From positions 9,114,001-9,178,000 of the forward strand of contig NW_027488368.1 of the NCBI RefSeq assembly GCF_051014445.1: 64,000 nucleotides of DNA. The letters are read 5' to 3'. The translations under genes were made by a program, and so were the position numbers. The notes below the pieces were generated by a model, which was not told where the DNA came from, did no database searches, and saw only the letters and a list, made by a program, of their open reading frames with translations. The number at the start of each line of letters is the position of its first letter. The first letter of the stretch is position 1. Shown here piece after piece: positions 27,814 to 38,040 of this stretch. The stretch comes from Colletes latitarsis. Lineage: Eukaryota > Arthropoda > Insecta > Hymenoptera > Colletidae.

Positions 27814-30800
27814 CGCCCCGCCTCCTCCTCCAGGCCAACCTCAACCACTGCCGCGCGGCACAGGACTTGATGTCCCAAGTCCTCGCGGAGTGGGGGGTTG
27901 GCCTGGCGGTCGCCGCCGAGCCGTACCGCGTCCCTGATCACCCTCATTGGGTGGGCGACGCGGACGGCTTGGTGGCGACGGTATGGGGAGGGAGCGACGG
28001 GTCCCCACCGTTCTCCTTGTTGGAGCGCGGTCGGGGATTCGTCGCCGTGGACTGGGGGGGAGTCGCTGTGGTGGGGTGCTACATTTCGCCCCGTAGCGGT
28101 CACGCTGCGTTCGAGCTGTACTTGGCCGAGGTCGCGGCATGCGTGCAGCGCTACGCGGCCCGGCCGGTGCTGGTCCTGGGGGATTTTAATGCCAAGTCGG
28201 TGGCTTGGGGATCTCCCAGGACCTCCGTTCGCGGCGGGATCCTGGGCGATTGGGCGGCGGGGCTCGACCTCCGGGTATTGAACCGGGGGTCGGAGCACAC
28301 ATGCGTGCGGCGATATGGGGGGTCCATCGTGGATGTTGGATTCGCGACCCCCAACGCCGTGCGCATGGTGTCGGGTTGGCACGTGGTCGCGGGGGCAGAG
28401 ACACTCTCCGATCACCGGTACATCCGGATGGAGGTCTCTGCCGCCGCGAGTGCATCCCGACACGGCCGCCTGCGTGGCACCCCACCACGCCGCTGGGCGC
28501 TTCGGCGCCTGGACAAGGACGCCCTGATGGCAGCTGCCCTCGCTGCAACTTGGCCGCAGGGAGCGGCCGAGTTGCCGAGCATAGAGGAGGAGGTCGCCCG
28601 GCTCGGAGCATTGGTCGCGGGTATTTGCGACGCAGCGATGCCTCGGGTCGGGCGGGCTTCTCCTCGCCGGGCGGTGTACTGGTGGTCGGACGCGATCGCG
28701 GAGTTGCGAGTCGCGACTGTCCGCGCCCGACGCCAGTACACCCGCGCGCGCCGTCGTCAACGTACAGGCGACGGCGTGGCGCGAGTGAGGGCAGCTGATG
28801 ACCTGTATGGAGCATACCGCGTGGCGCGGGTTGCTCTGCAGGTCGCCATCAAACGGGCCAAGACCCAGGCATGGAAGGAGCTCCTCCAGACCCTTGATGA
28901 CGATCCATGGGGGCGCCCATATAAGGTGGTGCTGAATAAGCTCCGCCCGTGGGCGCCCCCCGTCACCGAGGGTCTTGACCCCCGGCTGCTGGAGGACGTG
29001 GTGAATACACTCTTCCCAATTGGGGAGAGGGGACCGCGTCCTCCGGCGGCGGCGGCTGTCCCAGTGGAGTGGACGGCCGAGCTGGGGGTCACGCAGGAGG
29101 AGCTGGCAGCGGCCATCAGACGGCTCGGGGTTCGTAACACGGCCCCGGGTCCGGATGGTGTGCCCGGCCGGGTTTGGGTCTTGACCCAGGGCGTCCTTGG
29201 GGCCGACCTCAGGCGGTTGTTCGACCGCTGCCTGAGGGACGGGCGATTCCCCCCCAGTTGGAAGGTGGCGAGGATGGTCCTCCTCCGGAAGGAGGGTCGG
29301 CCCGCGGAGTCTCCCTCCGCATACCGGCCCATTTGTCTCCTCGACGAGGTGGGCAAGCTCTTCGAGCGTGTGATTGCTGCCCGCCTCGTCGAGCACCTGT
29401 CGCGGGGTGATCCCGGTCTGGCCGACTGCCAGTTCGGTTTCCGGGGGGGCCGATCGACTATTGACGCGATAGGTCGTGTGAGGGCCCTCTCGGAGGCGGC
29501 CGTCTCCCGGGGAGGGGTGGCATTGGCAATATCCAAGGATATTGCCAATGCCTTTAACACCCTCCCCTTGGAAGAGATAAGGAGGGGACTCGAATATCAT
29601 CGAGTCCCCCCTTGTCTCAGGGCGGTCGTCGGGGATTATCTCCGCGGCAGGTGGATCGAGTATCCGGGCCGGGATGGTGATATGCGGAGGGAGGTGTACT
29701 GCGGTGTTCCGCAGGGGTTGGTCCTCGGGCCACTCCTGTGGAACATCGCGTACGACTCGGTGTTGCGGGCCGGCCTCCCCGACGGCGTCAGCACGGTGTG
29801 TTATGCGGATGACACACTGGTGCTGGTCGTCGGGGCGCACTGGGGGAGGGCCATGCGTCGCGCGGAGGAGGGGTCGCAACGCGTCGTCGACCGGATCAGG
29901 GGGATGGGGATGACGGTGGCGGTCCATAAGACCGAGGTGATTGCGTTTCATTCACCTCGGCAGGATCCGCCACCCTCTCTGATCCGGGTGGGTGGGGCTG
30001 ACATCGAGGTGAAGCCCCAGATCAGGTATCTGGGGCTGATCCTCGATAGCCACTGGCGTTTCGAGGAGCATTTCCGCTGCCTGGTCCCCCGGTTGGAAAG
30101 GATGGTTGCGGCTCTGGGCCGGATCCTGCCCAACCTGGGCGGCCCGGCGGGCCGAGTTCGTCGCCTCTATGTGGCAATGGTCCAGTCGGTGGCCCTATAC
30201 GGGGCCCCCGTCTGGGCGGACGACCTGGCTGCCTCCCGGCGCAGCATGACTATGCTGCGTCGGGTGCAGAGGCGCATGGCGCTCAGGGTCGTCCGGGGGT
30301 ATCGGACCATGTCACATGAGGCGGCGACGGTTCTAGCGGGGATGCCGCCCATGGACCTGCTCGCGCGGTCGCACGCGGTGATGTACCGGCACCGCGTCGA
30401 CCGTCGCGCGGGGGTGGGGGCGGTCCCGGGCGGGCAGGAACCTGCTTGGGGCGATTTGAAGCGCCAGGCCCGGCAGTCCGTGTTGCTCGCGTGGCAGGAG
30501 CGGCTGGCTCTGCCAACCGCGGGGCACCGGACTGTCGGGGCTGTTCGGCCACTCCTGAAGGAGTGGCTGGACAGAGGCCATGGCAGCCTCACCTACCGGC
30601 TGGCACAGGTATTTTCCGGGCATGGCAGCTTCGGAAGATACCTGTGCCGGATAGGGAAGGAGCCGACGGCGCGTTGCTGCCACTGCGACGCTGAGCAGGA
30701 CACGGCGGATCATACCCTGGAGGTATGCCCCGCGTGGGAGGGGGAGCGCCGTGTCCTGGTCGGCGTCGTCGGGCGGGATGTCTCGCTGCCGGGCGTGGTG

Positions 30801-30992
30801 CGCGCCATGCTCGGCAGCGAGGAGAAGTGGAGGGCCGTGGCCTCCTTCTGCGAGAACGTAATGTTGCAGAAGGAGGCCGCGGGGAGGGAGCGCGAGCTTC
30901 AGCGGCGTGCTGAAGCGCGCGCTCGTGCGGTGGCCCGAGGTCGTCGCCCGGTCGCGAGGCGTCGCGGGCGGCCGCCTCGGCGTGGCGGATGA
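27810..30992 (+). CDS. ORF2, APE endonuclease-reverse transcriptase
   Basis: Enzyme that nicks the target and copies element RNA onto the nicked DNA. The frame is open for 1,060 codons, a normal length for the R1 clade. Residues 1-210 are an APE-type endonuclease with its key residues present: N10, E37 (AEPYR), D125 and N127 (GDFNAK), D175, and D201-H202 (SDH). The RT spans roughly 430-760: motif A around D577 (DIANAFN), motif B GVPQG at 632-636, and YADD at 665-668. A C-terminal finger CX2CX8HX4C (C956, C959, H968, C973) is followed by an Arg-rich tail. Oddities are K576 before the motif A aspartate, L586 where Trp is usual after the motif A NTLP segment, and L637 where Ser is usual after GVPQG; these may impair activity. 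The start is fixed by the TAATG overlap with ORF1. Confidence 0.93.
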   Translation: MPPRLLLQANLNHCRAAQDLMSQVLAEWGVGLAVAAEPYRVPDHPHWVGDADGLVATVWGGSDGSPPFSLLERGRGFVAVDWGGVAVVGCYISPRSGHAAFELYLAEVAACVQRYAARPVLVLGDFNAKSVAWGSPRTSVRGGILGDWAAGLDLRVLNRGSEHTCVRRYGGSIVDVGFATPNAVRMVSGWHVVAGAETLSDHRYIRMEVSAAASASRHGRLRGTPPRRWALRRLDKDALMAAALAATWPQGAAELPSIEEEVARLGALVAGICDAAMPRVGRASPRRAVYWWSDAIAELRVATVRARRQYTRARRRQRTGDGVARVRAADDLYGAYRVARVALQVAIKRAKTQAWKELLQTLDDDPWGRPYKVVLNKLRPWAPPVTEGLDPRLLEDVVNTLFPIGERGPRPPAAAAVPVEWTAELGVTQEELAAAIRRLGVRNTAPGPDGVPGRVWVLTQGVLGADLRRLFDRCLRDGRFPPSWKVARMVLLRKEGRPAESPSAYRPICLLDEVGKLFERVIAARLVEHLSRGDPGLADCQFGFRGGRSTIDAIGRVRALSEAAVSRGGVALAISKDIANAFNTLPLEEIRRGLEYHRVPPCLRAVVGDYLRGRWIEYPGRDGDMRREVYCGVPQGLVLGPLLWNIAYDSVLRAGLPDGVSTVCYADDTLVLVVGAHWGRAMRRAEEGSQRVVDRIRGMGMTVAVHKTEVIAFHSPRQDPPPSLIRVGGADIEVKPQIRYLGLILDSHWRFEEHFRCLVPRLERMVAALGRILPNLGGPAGRVRRLYVAMVQSVALYGAPVWADDLAASRRSMTMLRRVQRRMALRVVRGYRTMSHEAATVLAGMPPMDLLARSHAVMYRHRVDRRAGVGAVPGGQEPAWGDLKRQARQSVLLAWQERLALPTAGHRTVGAVRPLLKEWLDRGHGSLTYRLAQVFSGHGSFGRYLCRIGKEPTARCCHCDAEQDTADHTLEVCPAWEGERRVLVGVVGRDVSLPGVVRAMLGSEEKWRAVASFCENVMLQKEAAGRERELQRRAEARARAVARGRRPVARRRGRPPRRGG
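29519..29552 (+). repeat. 34-nt palindrome over RT motif A
   Basis: A perfect 16-bp inverted repeat (29,519-29,534 with 29,537-29,552) separated by AA. It encodes the ALAIS-K-DIANA part of RT motif A. The central AAG codon gives Lys where the family normally has Leu before the catalytic Asp. Confidence 0.85.
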
Positions 30993-31507
30993 CCTAGGCT
31001 GGGAGGGGGGTCCTGAGGGGACCCTCCTCCCGCCAGGCGGCGCCGGGTCGGACCGGTTGGGGGTAGGAGTGCCTTCCCCTACCGGTCCGACGCAAGGGGA
31101 GGCACCCTCGGCGGTCTGGTGCGGCCATGAACGCCCGGCCGCCGAGGGATGGAAACGGGGTCGCGGGCGGTTGCGAGTTGGGGCTCGCAGCCGCCACTAA
31201 ACGCGGCCCCGGGACGGATAGCGGCGGGATGGGGTGGCCCCGTCCCGCCGCTATGAGGCAGTGTGTCTACTGGGGGGACCGATTGTCCCCCCGGGGGATG
31301 GGCGCGAAAGCGCGGGCACGGGGAGGATACCGGAAGAATGCTTCGAGCGATTCCCGGTATCCTCCCAAAGCGTGCCGAAGGGTCACCGTGGGGTTTTTAG
31401 TGGGTAGGTCCCGCGCCTGTCGTTGTACGGGCGCGGGGAATCCCACACACGCCTCCCACCTCTCCCCAAGGAGGTGGGAGGGAGTCTTTCGAAGATTTTC
31501 CCCACGA

Positions 31508-31508
<1 letters not shown>
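30993..31508 (+). other. Retrotransposon 3' UTR, a chain of stem-loops
   Basis: Non-coding 3' end likely recognised by the ORF2 protein during target-primed reverse transcription. Seven inverted repeats occur in series: 31,001-31,013/31,019-31,031 (12 of 13 plus a wobble), 31,047-31,057/31,081-31,091 (11 perfect), 31,166-31,177/31,184-31,195 (11 of 12), 31,219-31,234/31,238-31,253 (15 of 16, loop 3), 31,272-31,279/31,285-31,292 (8), 31,321-31,333/31,354-31,366 (13 perfect) and 31,452-31,462/31,471-31,481 (11 perfect, loop 8). The last stands 27 bases before the tail. Mismatches are of G-U type, so pairing as RNA would be kept. Confidence 0.85.

Positions 31509-31538
<30 letters not shown>
31509..31538 (+). 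other. Poly(A) tail of the retrotransposon
   Basis: Thirty uninterrupted A's, of which the last two could equally belong to the target duplication. No polyadenylation signal AATAAA is visible in the final part of the 3' UTR. The clean homopolymer suggests recent insertion. Confidence 0.93.
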
Positions 31539-31541
<3 letters not shown>

Positions 31542-31553
31542 AAGTCTGGGATT
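31537..31553 (+). repeat. Target-site duplication, right copy
   Basis: Perfect copy of 25,548-25,564. Joining the flanks at this duplication recreates a normal satellite monomer, as seen uninterrupted at 43,155-43,171 and near 21,129. Confidence 0.93.
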
Positions 31554-31680
31554 GGTCTGGGATTTGACCTCATCAGACTCATACTTTCGCACACTTCACA
31601 TACTCGTTGAACAGATCCTGGGTTATTTTCTGGTTTGGATCACATAGTAATGTGGTACCACACTGAAACAGTCGATTAAA

Positions 31681-33270
31681 CCAGGTTTCGATCAATATTT
31701 TTGAGGATAGCGCATGTTAGGTCTAGGTTAGGTCTGGGATTTTCACTCATCAGACTCATACTTTCGCATTCTTCACATACTTGTTGAACGGATCCTGGGT
31801 TTTTTCTGGTTTGGATCACGTAGTGATGTGTGTCCACACTGAAACAATCAATTAAACCTGGTCTTGATAAATATTTTAGAGGATAACGCATTTTAGGTCT
31901 GGGATAGGTCTGGGATTTGCCCTCATCAGACTCATACTTTCGCACACTTCACATACTCGATGAACAGATCCTGGGTTTTTTCTGGTTTGGATCACGTAGT
32001 GATGTGGTACCACACTGAAACAGTCGATTAAACCAGGTTTCGATCAATATTTTTGAGCATAACGCATGTTAGGTCTTGTTTAGGCCTGGGATTTTCACTC
32101 ATCAGGCTCATACTTTCGCATTCTTCACATACTTGTTGAACGGATCCTGGGTTTTTTCTGGTTTGGATCACGTAGTAATGTGGGACCACACTGAAACAGT
32201 CAATTAAACCTGGTTTCGATCAATATTTCAGAGGACAACGCAAGTTAGGTCTGGGATAGGTCTGGGATTTGCCCTCATCAGGCTCATACTTTCGTGTTTT
32301 TCACATACTTGTTGAACAGATCCTGGGTTTTTTCTGGTTTGTATCACGTAGTAGTGTGGTACCACACTGAAACAGTCCATTAAACCTGGTCTTGATAAAT
32401 ATTTTAGAGGATAACGCATTTTAGGTCTGGGATAGGTCTGGGATTTGCCCTCATCAGACTCATACTTTCGCACACTTCACATACTCGATGAACAGATCCT
32501 GGGTTTTTTCTGGTTTGGATCACGTAGTGATGTGGTACCACACTGAAACAGTCGATTAAACCAGGTTTCGATCAATATTTTTGAGGATAGCGCATGTTAG
32601 GTCTAGGTTAGGTCTGGGATTTTCACACATCAGACTCATACTTTCGCATTCTTCACATACTTGTTGAACGGATCCTGGGTTTTTTCTGGTTTGGATCACG
32701 TAGTGATGTGTGTCCACACTGAAACAATCAATTAAACCTGGTCTTGATAAATATTTTAGAGGATAACGCATTTTAGGTCTGGGATAGGTCTGGGATTTGC
32801 CCTCATCAGACTCATACTTTCGCACACTTCACATACTCGATGAACAGATCCTGGGTTTTTTCTGGTTTGGATCACGTAGTGATGTGGTACCACACTGAAA
32901 CAGTCGATTAAACCAGGTTTCGATCAATATTTTTGAGCATAACGCATGTTAGGTCTTGTTTAGGCCTGGGATTTTCACTCATCAGGCTCATACTTTCGCA
33001 TTCTTCACATACTTGTTGAACGGATCCTGGGTTTTCTCTGGTTTGGATCACGTAGTAATGTGGGACCACACTGAAACAGTCAATTAAACCTGGTTTCGAT
33101 CAATATTTCAGGGGACAACGCAAGTTAGGTCTGGGATAGGTCTGGGATTTGCCCTCATCAGGCTCATACTTTCGTGTTTTTCACATACTTGTTGAACAGA
33201 TCCTGGGTTTTTTCTGGTTTGTATCACGTAGTAGTGTGGTACCACACTGAAACAGTCCATTAAACCTGGT
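31681..33270 (+). repeat. 880-bp (five-monomer) tandem duplication next to the insertion
   Basis: 31,681 to about 32,390 matches 32,561 to about 33,270 at an offset of exactly 880 bp with few changes (for example TCACTCATC versus TCACACATC). Both share the unusual TGTGTGTCCACAC version of the dyad and GAGGATAGCGC. A related single copy lies at 43,300-44,200. Confidence 0.8.
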
Positions 33271-36200
33271 TTGGATCAATATTTTAGAGGATAACGCATG
33301 TTAGGTCTAGGTTAGCCCTGGGATTTTCACTCATCAGACTCATACTTTCGCATTCTTCACATACTTGTTGAGCTGATCCTGGGTTTTTTCTGGTTTGGAT
33401 CACGTAGTAATGTGGTACCACACTGAAACAGTCGATTAAACCTGGTTTCGATCAATATTTTAGAGGATAACGCAAGTTAGGTCTGGGATAGGTCTGAGAT
33501 TTGACCTCATCAGACTCATACTTTCGCACACTTCACATACTCGTTGAACAGATCCTGGGTTATTTTCTGGTTTGGATCACATAGTAATGTGGTACCACAC
33601 TGAAACAGTCGATTAAACCAGGTTTCGATCAATATTTTAGAGAATAATTCATGTGATGTCTAGGTTAGGTCTGGGATTTGCTCTCATCAGGCTCATTCTT
33701 TCGCATATTTCTCATACATGTTGAACAGATCCTGGGTTTTTTCTGGTTTGGATCACGTAGTAATGTGGGACCACACTGAAACAATCAATTAAACCTGGTC
33801 TTGATAAATATTTTAGAGGATAACGCATGTTAGGTCTGGGTTAGGTCTAGGATTTGCCCCCATCAGGCTCATACTTTCGCATATTTCTCATACTTCATGG
33901 CTAGATCCTGGGCTGTTTCTGGATTGTATCACGTAGTAATGTGGTACCACGCTGAAACAGTCAATTAAACTTGGTTTCAATGAATATTTTAGAGGATAAC
34001 GCATGTTAGGTCTGGGATAGGTCTGAGATTTGCCCTTATCAGACTCATACTTTCGCACACTTCACATACTCGATGAACAGATCCTGGGTTTTTTCTGGTT
34101 TGGATCACGTAGTGATGTGGTACCACACTGAAACAGTCAATTAAACCTGGTTTGGATCAATATTTTAGAGGATAACGCATGTTAGGTCTAGGTTAGCCCT
34201 GGGATTTTCACTCATCAGACTCATACTTTCGCATTCTTCACATACTTGTTGAACGGATCCTGGGTTTTTTCTGGTTTGGATCACGTAGAAATGTGGGACC
34301 ACACAGAAACAGTCAATTAAACCTGGTTTCGATCAATATTTTACAGAATAATTCATGTTATGTCTAGGTTAGGTCTGGGATTTGCTCTCATCAGGCTCAT
34401 TCTTTCGCATATTTCTCATACTTGATGGCTAGATGCTGGGCTTTTTCTGGATTGCATCACGTAGTAATGAAGTACAACACTGAAACAGTCAATTAAACCT
34501 GGTTCCCATCATTATCTTAGAGGACAACGCAAGTTAGGTCTGGGATAGGTCTGGGATTTGCCCTCATCAGGCTCATACTTTCCGCGTTTTTCACATACTT
34601 GTTGAACGGATCCTGGGTTTTTTCTGGTTTGGGTCACGTAGTAGTGTGATACCACACTGAAACAGTCGATTAAACCTGGTTTCGATCAATATTTTAGAGG
34701 ATAACGCATGTGAGGTCTAGGTTAGCCCTGGGATTTTCACTCATCAGACTCATACTTTCGCATTCTTCACATACTTGTTAAACGGATCCTGGGGTTTTTC
34801 TGGTTTGGATCACGTAGTAATGTGGGACCACACAGAAACAATCAATTAAACCTGGTCTTGATGAATATTTTATAGGATAACGCATGTTAGGTCTGGCATT
34901 GGTCTGGGATTCGACCTCATCAGACTCATACTTTCGCATTCTTCACATACTTGTTAAACTGATCCTGGGTTTTTTCTGGTTTGGATCACGTAGTAATGTG
35001 GGACCACACAGAAACAATCAATTAAACCTGGTCTTGATGAATATTTTAGAGGATAACGCATGTTAGGTCTGGCATTGGTCTGGGATTCTACCTCATCAGA
35101 CTCATACTTTCGCATTCCTCACATACTTGTTAAACTGATCCTGGGTTTTTTCTGTTTGATCACGTAGTAATGTGGTACCACACAGAAACCGTCAATTAAA
35201 CCTGGTTTCGATCAATATTTTAGAGGATAACACAAGTTAGGTCTGGGATAGGTCTGGGATTTGCCCTCATCAGGCTCATACTTTCGCGTTTTTCACATAC
35301 TTGTTGAACAGATCATGGGTTTTTTCTGGTTTGGGTCACGTAGTAGTGTGATACCACACTGAAACAGTGGATTAAACCTGGTTTCGATCAATATTTTAGA
35401 GGGTAACGCATGTGAGGTCTAGGTTAGCCCTGGGATTTTCACTCATCAGACTCATACTTTCGCATTCTTCACATACTTGTTGAACGGAACCTGGGTTTTT
35501 TCTCGTTTGGATCACGTAGTAAGGTGTGTCCACACTGAAACAATCAATTAAACCTGGTCTTGATAAATATTTTAGAGGATAACGCATTTTAGGTCTGGGA
35601 TAGGTCTGGGATTTGCCCTCATCTGACTCATACTTTCGCACACTTCACATACTCGTTGAACAGATCCTGGGTTTTTTCTGGTTTGGATCACGTAGTGATG
35701 TGGTACCACACTGAAACAGTCAATTAAACTTGGTTTTGATCAATATTTTAGAGAATGATTCATGTTAGGTCTAGGTTAGGTCAAGGATTTGCTCTCATCA
35801 GGCTCATTCTTTCGCATATTTCTCATACGTGATGGCTAGATCCTGGGCTTTTTCTGGATTGCATCACGTAGTAATGTGGTACCACACTGAAACAGTCAAT
35901 TAAACCTGGTTTGGATCAATATTTTAGAGGATAACGCATGTTAGGTCTGGGTTAGGTCTAGGATTTGCTCTCATCAGGCTCATTCTTTCGCATATTTCTC
36001 ATACTTGATGGCTAGATCCTGGGCTTTCTCTGGATTGCATCACGTAGTAATGAAGTACAACACTGAAACAGTCAATTAAACCTGGTTTCCATCAATATCT
36101 TAGAGGACAACGCAAGTTAGGTCTGGGATAGGTCTGGGATTTGCCCACATCAGGCTCATACTTCCGCGTTTTTCACATACTTGTTGAACAGATCCTGGGT

Positions 36201-38040
36201 TTTTTCTGGTTTCGGTCACGTAGTAGTGTGATACCACACTGAAACAGTGGATTAAACCTGGTTTCGATCAATATTTTAGAGGATAACGCATGTGAGGTCT
36301 AGGTTAGCCCTGGGATTTTCACTCATCAGACTCATACTTTCGCATTCTTCACATACTTGTTGAACTGATCCTGGGTTTTTTCTGGTTTGGATCATGTAGT
36401 AATGTGGTACCACACTGAAACAGTCGATTAAACCTGGTTTGGATCAATATTTTAGAGGATAACGCAAGTTAAGTCTGGGATAGGTCTGGGATTTGCCCTC
36501 ATCTGACTCATACTTTCGCACACTTCACATACTCGTTGAACAGATCCTGGGTTTTTTCTGGTTTGGATCACGTAGTAATGTGGGACCACACTGAAACAGT
36601 CAATTAAACCAGGTTTCGATCAATATATTAGAGAATAATTCATGTTAGGTCTAGGTTACGTCTGGGATTTGCTCTCAACAGGCTCATTCTTTCGCATATT
36701 TCTCATACTTGATGGCTAGATCCTGGGCTTTTTCTGGATTGCATCACGTAGTAATGAAGTACAACACTGAAACAGTGAATTAAACCTGGTTTCCATCAAT
36801 ATCTTAGAGGACAACGCAAGTTAGGTCTGGGATAGGTCTGGGATTTGCCCACATCAGGCTCATACATTCGCGTTTTTCACATACTTGTTGAACAGATCCT
36901 GGGTTTTTTCTGGTTTGGGTCACGTAGTAATGTGATACCACACTGAAACAGTGGATTAAACCTGGTTTCGATCAATATTTTAGAGGATAACGCATGTGAG
37001 GTCTAGGTTAGCCCTGGGATTTTCACTCATCAGACTCATACTTTCGTATTCTTCACATACTTGTTGAACTGATCCTGGGTTTTTTCTGGTTTGGATCATG
37101 TAGTAATGTGGTACCACACTGAAAGAGTCGATTAAACCTGGTTTGGATCAATATTTTAGAGGATAACGCAAGTTAAGTCTGGGATAGGTCTGGGATTTGA
37201 CCTCATCAGACTCATACTTTCGCGTTTTTCACACACTTGTTGAACAGATCCTGGGTTTTTTCTGGTATGGATCACGTAGTAGTGTGGTACCACACATAAA
37301 CAGTCCATTAAACCTGGTTGCGATCAATATTTTAGAGGATAACGCATGTTAGGTCTCGGTTAGGTCTAGGATTTGCCCTCATCAGGCTCATACTTTCGCA
37401 TATTTCTCATACTTCATGGCTAGATCCTGGGCTATTTCTGGATTGGATCACGTAGTAATGTGGTACCACACTGAAACAGTCAATTAAACCTGGTTTCGAT
37501 CAATATTTTAGAGGACAATGCAAGTTAGGTCTGGGATAGGTCTGGGATTTGCCCACATCAGGGTCATACTTTCGCATTTTTCACATACTTGTTGAACAGA
37601 TCCTGGGTTTTTTCTGGTTTGGATCGCGCAGTAATGTGGTACCACACTGAAGCAGCCCACTAAACCTGGTTTCGATCAATATTTTAGAGGATAACGCATC
37701 TTAGGTCTGTGTTAGGTCTAAGATTTGCCCACCACAGGCTCACAGTTTCGCGTTTTTCGCATACTTCTTGAACAGATCCTGGGTTTTTTCTGGTATGGAT
37801 CACGTAGTAATGTGGGACCACACTGAAACATTCAGTTAAACCTGGTCTTGATAAATATTTTTGAGGATAACGCATGTTAGGTCTGGGATAGGTCTGGGAT
37901 TTGCCCTCATCAGACTCATACTTTCGCACACTTCACATACTCGTTGAACAGATCCTGGGTTTTTTCTGGTTTGGGTCACGTAGTAATGTGGTACCACACT
38001 GAAACAGTCAATTAAACTTGGTTTTGATCAATATTTTAGA

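Larger units (their letters stand above)
25565..31538 (+). mobile_element. R1-clade non-LTR retrotransposon, apparently full length
   Basis: A unit of about 6.0 kb, visibly GC-rich, that interrupts the AT-richer satellite. In order it has a 384-bp 5' UTR, gag-like ORF1, endonuclease/reverse-transcriptase ORF2 overlapping by one base, a 516-bp structured 3' UTR and a 30-A tail, flanked by a perfect 17-bp target duplication. No terminal repeats are present, which fits target-primed reverse transcription. The ORF1 knuckles, the APE endonuclease rather than a restriction-like one, the CX2CX8HX4C finger after the RT, and the TAATG coupling are typical of the R1 clade (R1, TRAS, SART, Waldo). Exact family is not identified. 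The copy looks recent, but ORF1 carries a frame break. Confidence 0.93.

Noticed and set aside
27811..27937. Literal C-terminal extension of ORF1 past 27,810
   Set aside because: It is out-of-frame sequence after the C10 run. The expected ORF1 tail and its stop lie in the neighbouring frame.
27807..29951. 714-codon antisense ORF opposite ORF2, and other long antisense ORFs in 25,789-30,713
   Set aside because: GC-rich coding sequence often leaves the opposite strand stop-poor. The sense frames carry recognisable endonuclease, RT and zinc-knuckle motifs, while the antisense products show only low-complexity Pro/Arg-rich sequence.
25565..31538. rDNA-specific R1 or R2 insertion
   Set aside because: The flanks are satellite on both sides with no 28S rRNA sequence, and the endonuclease is APE type, which excludes R2.
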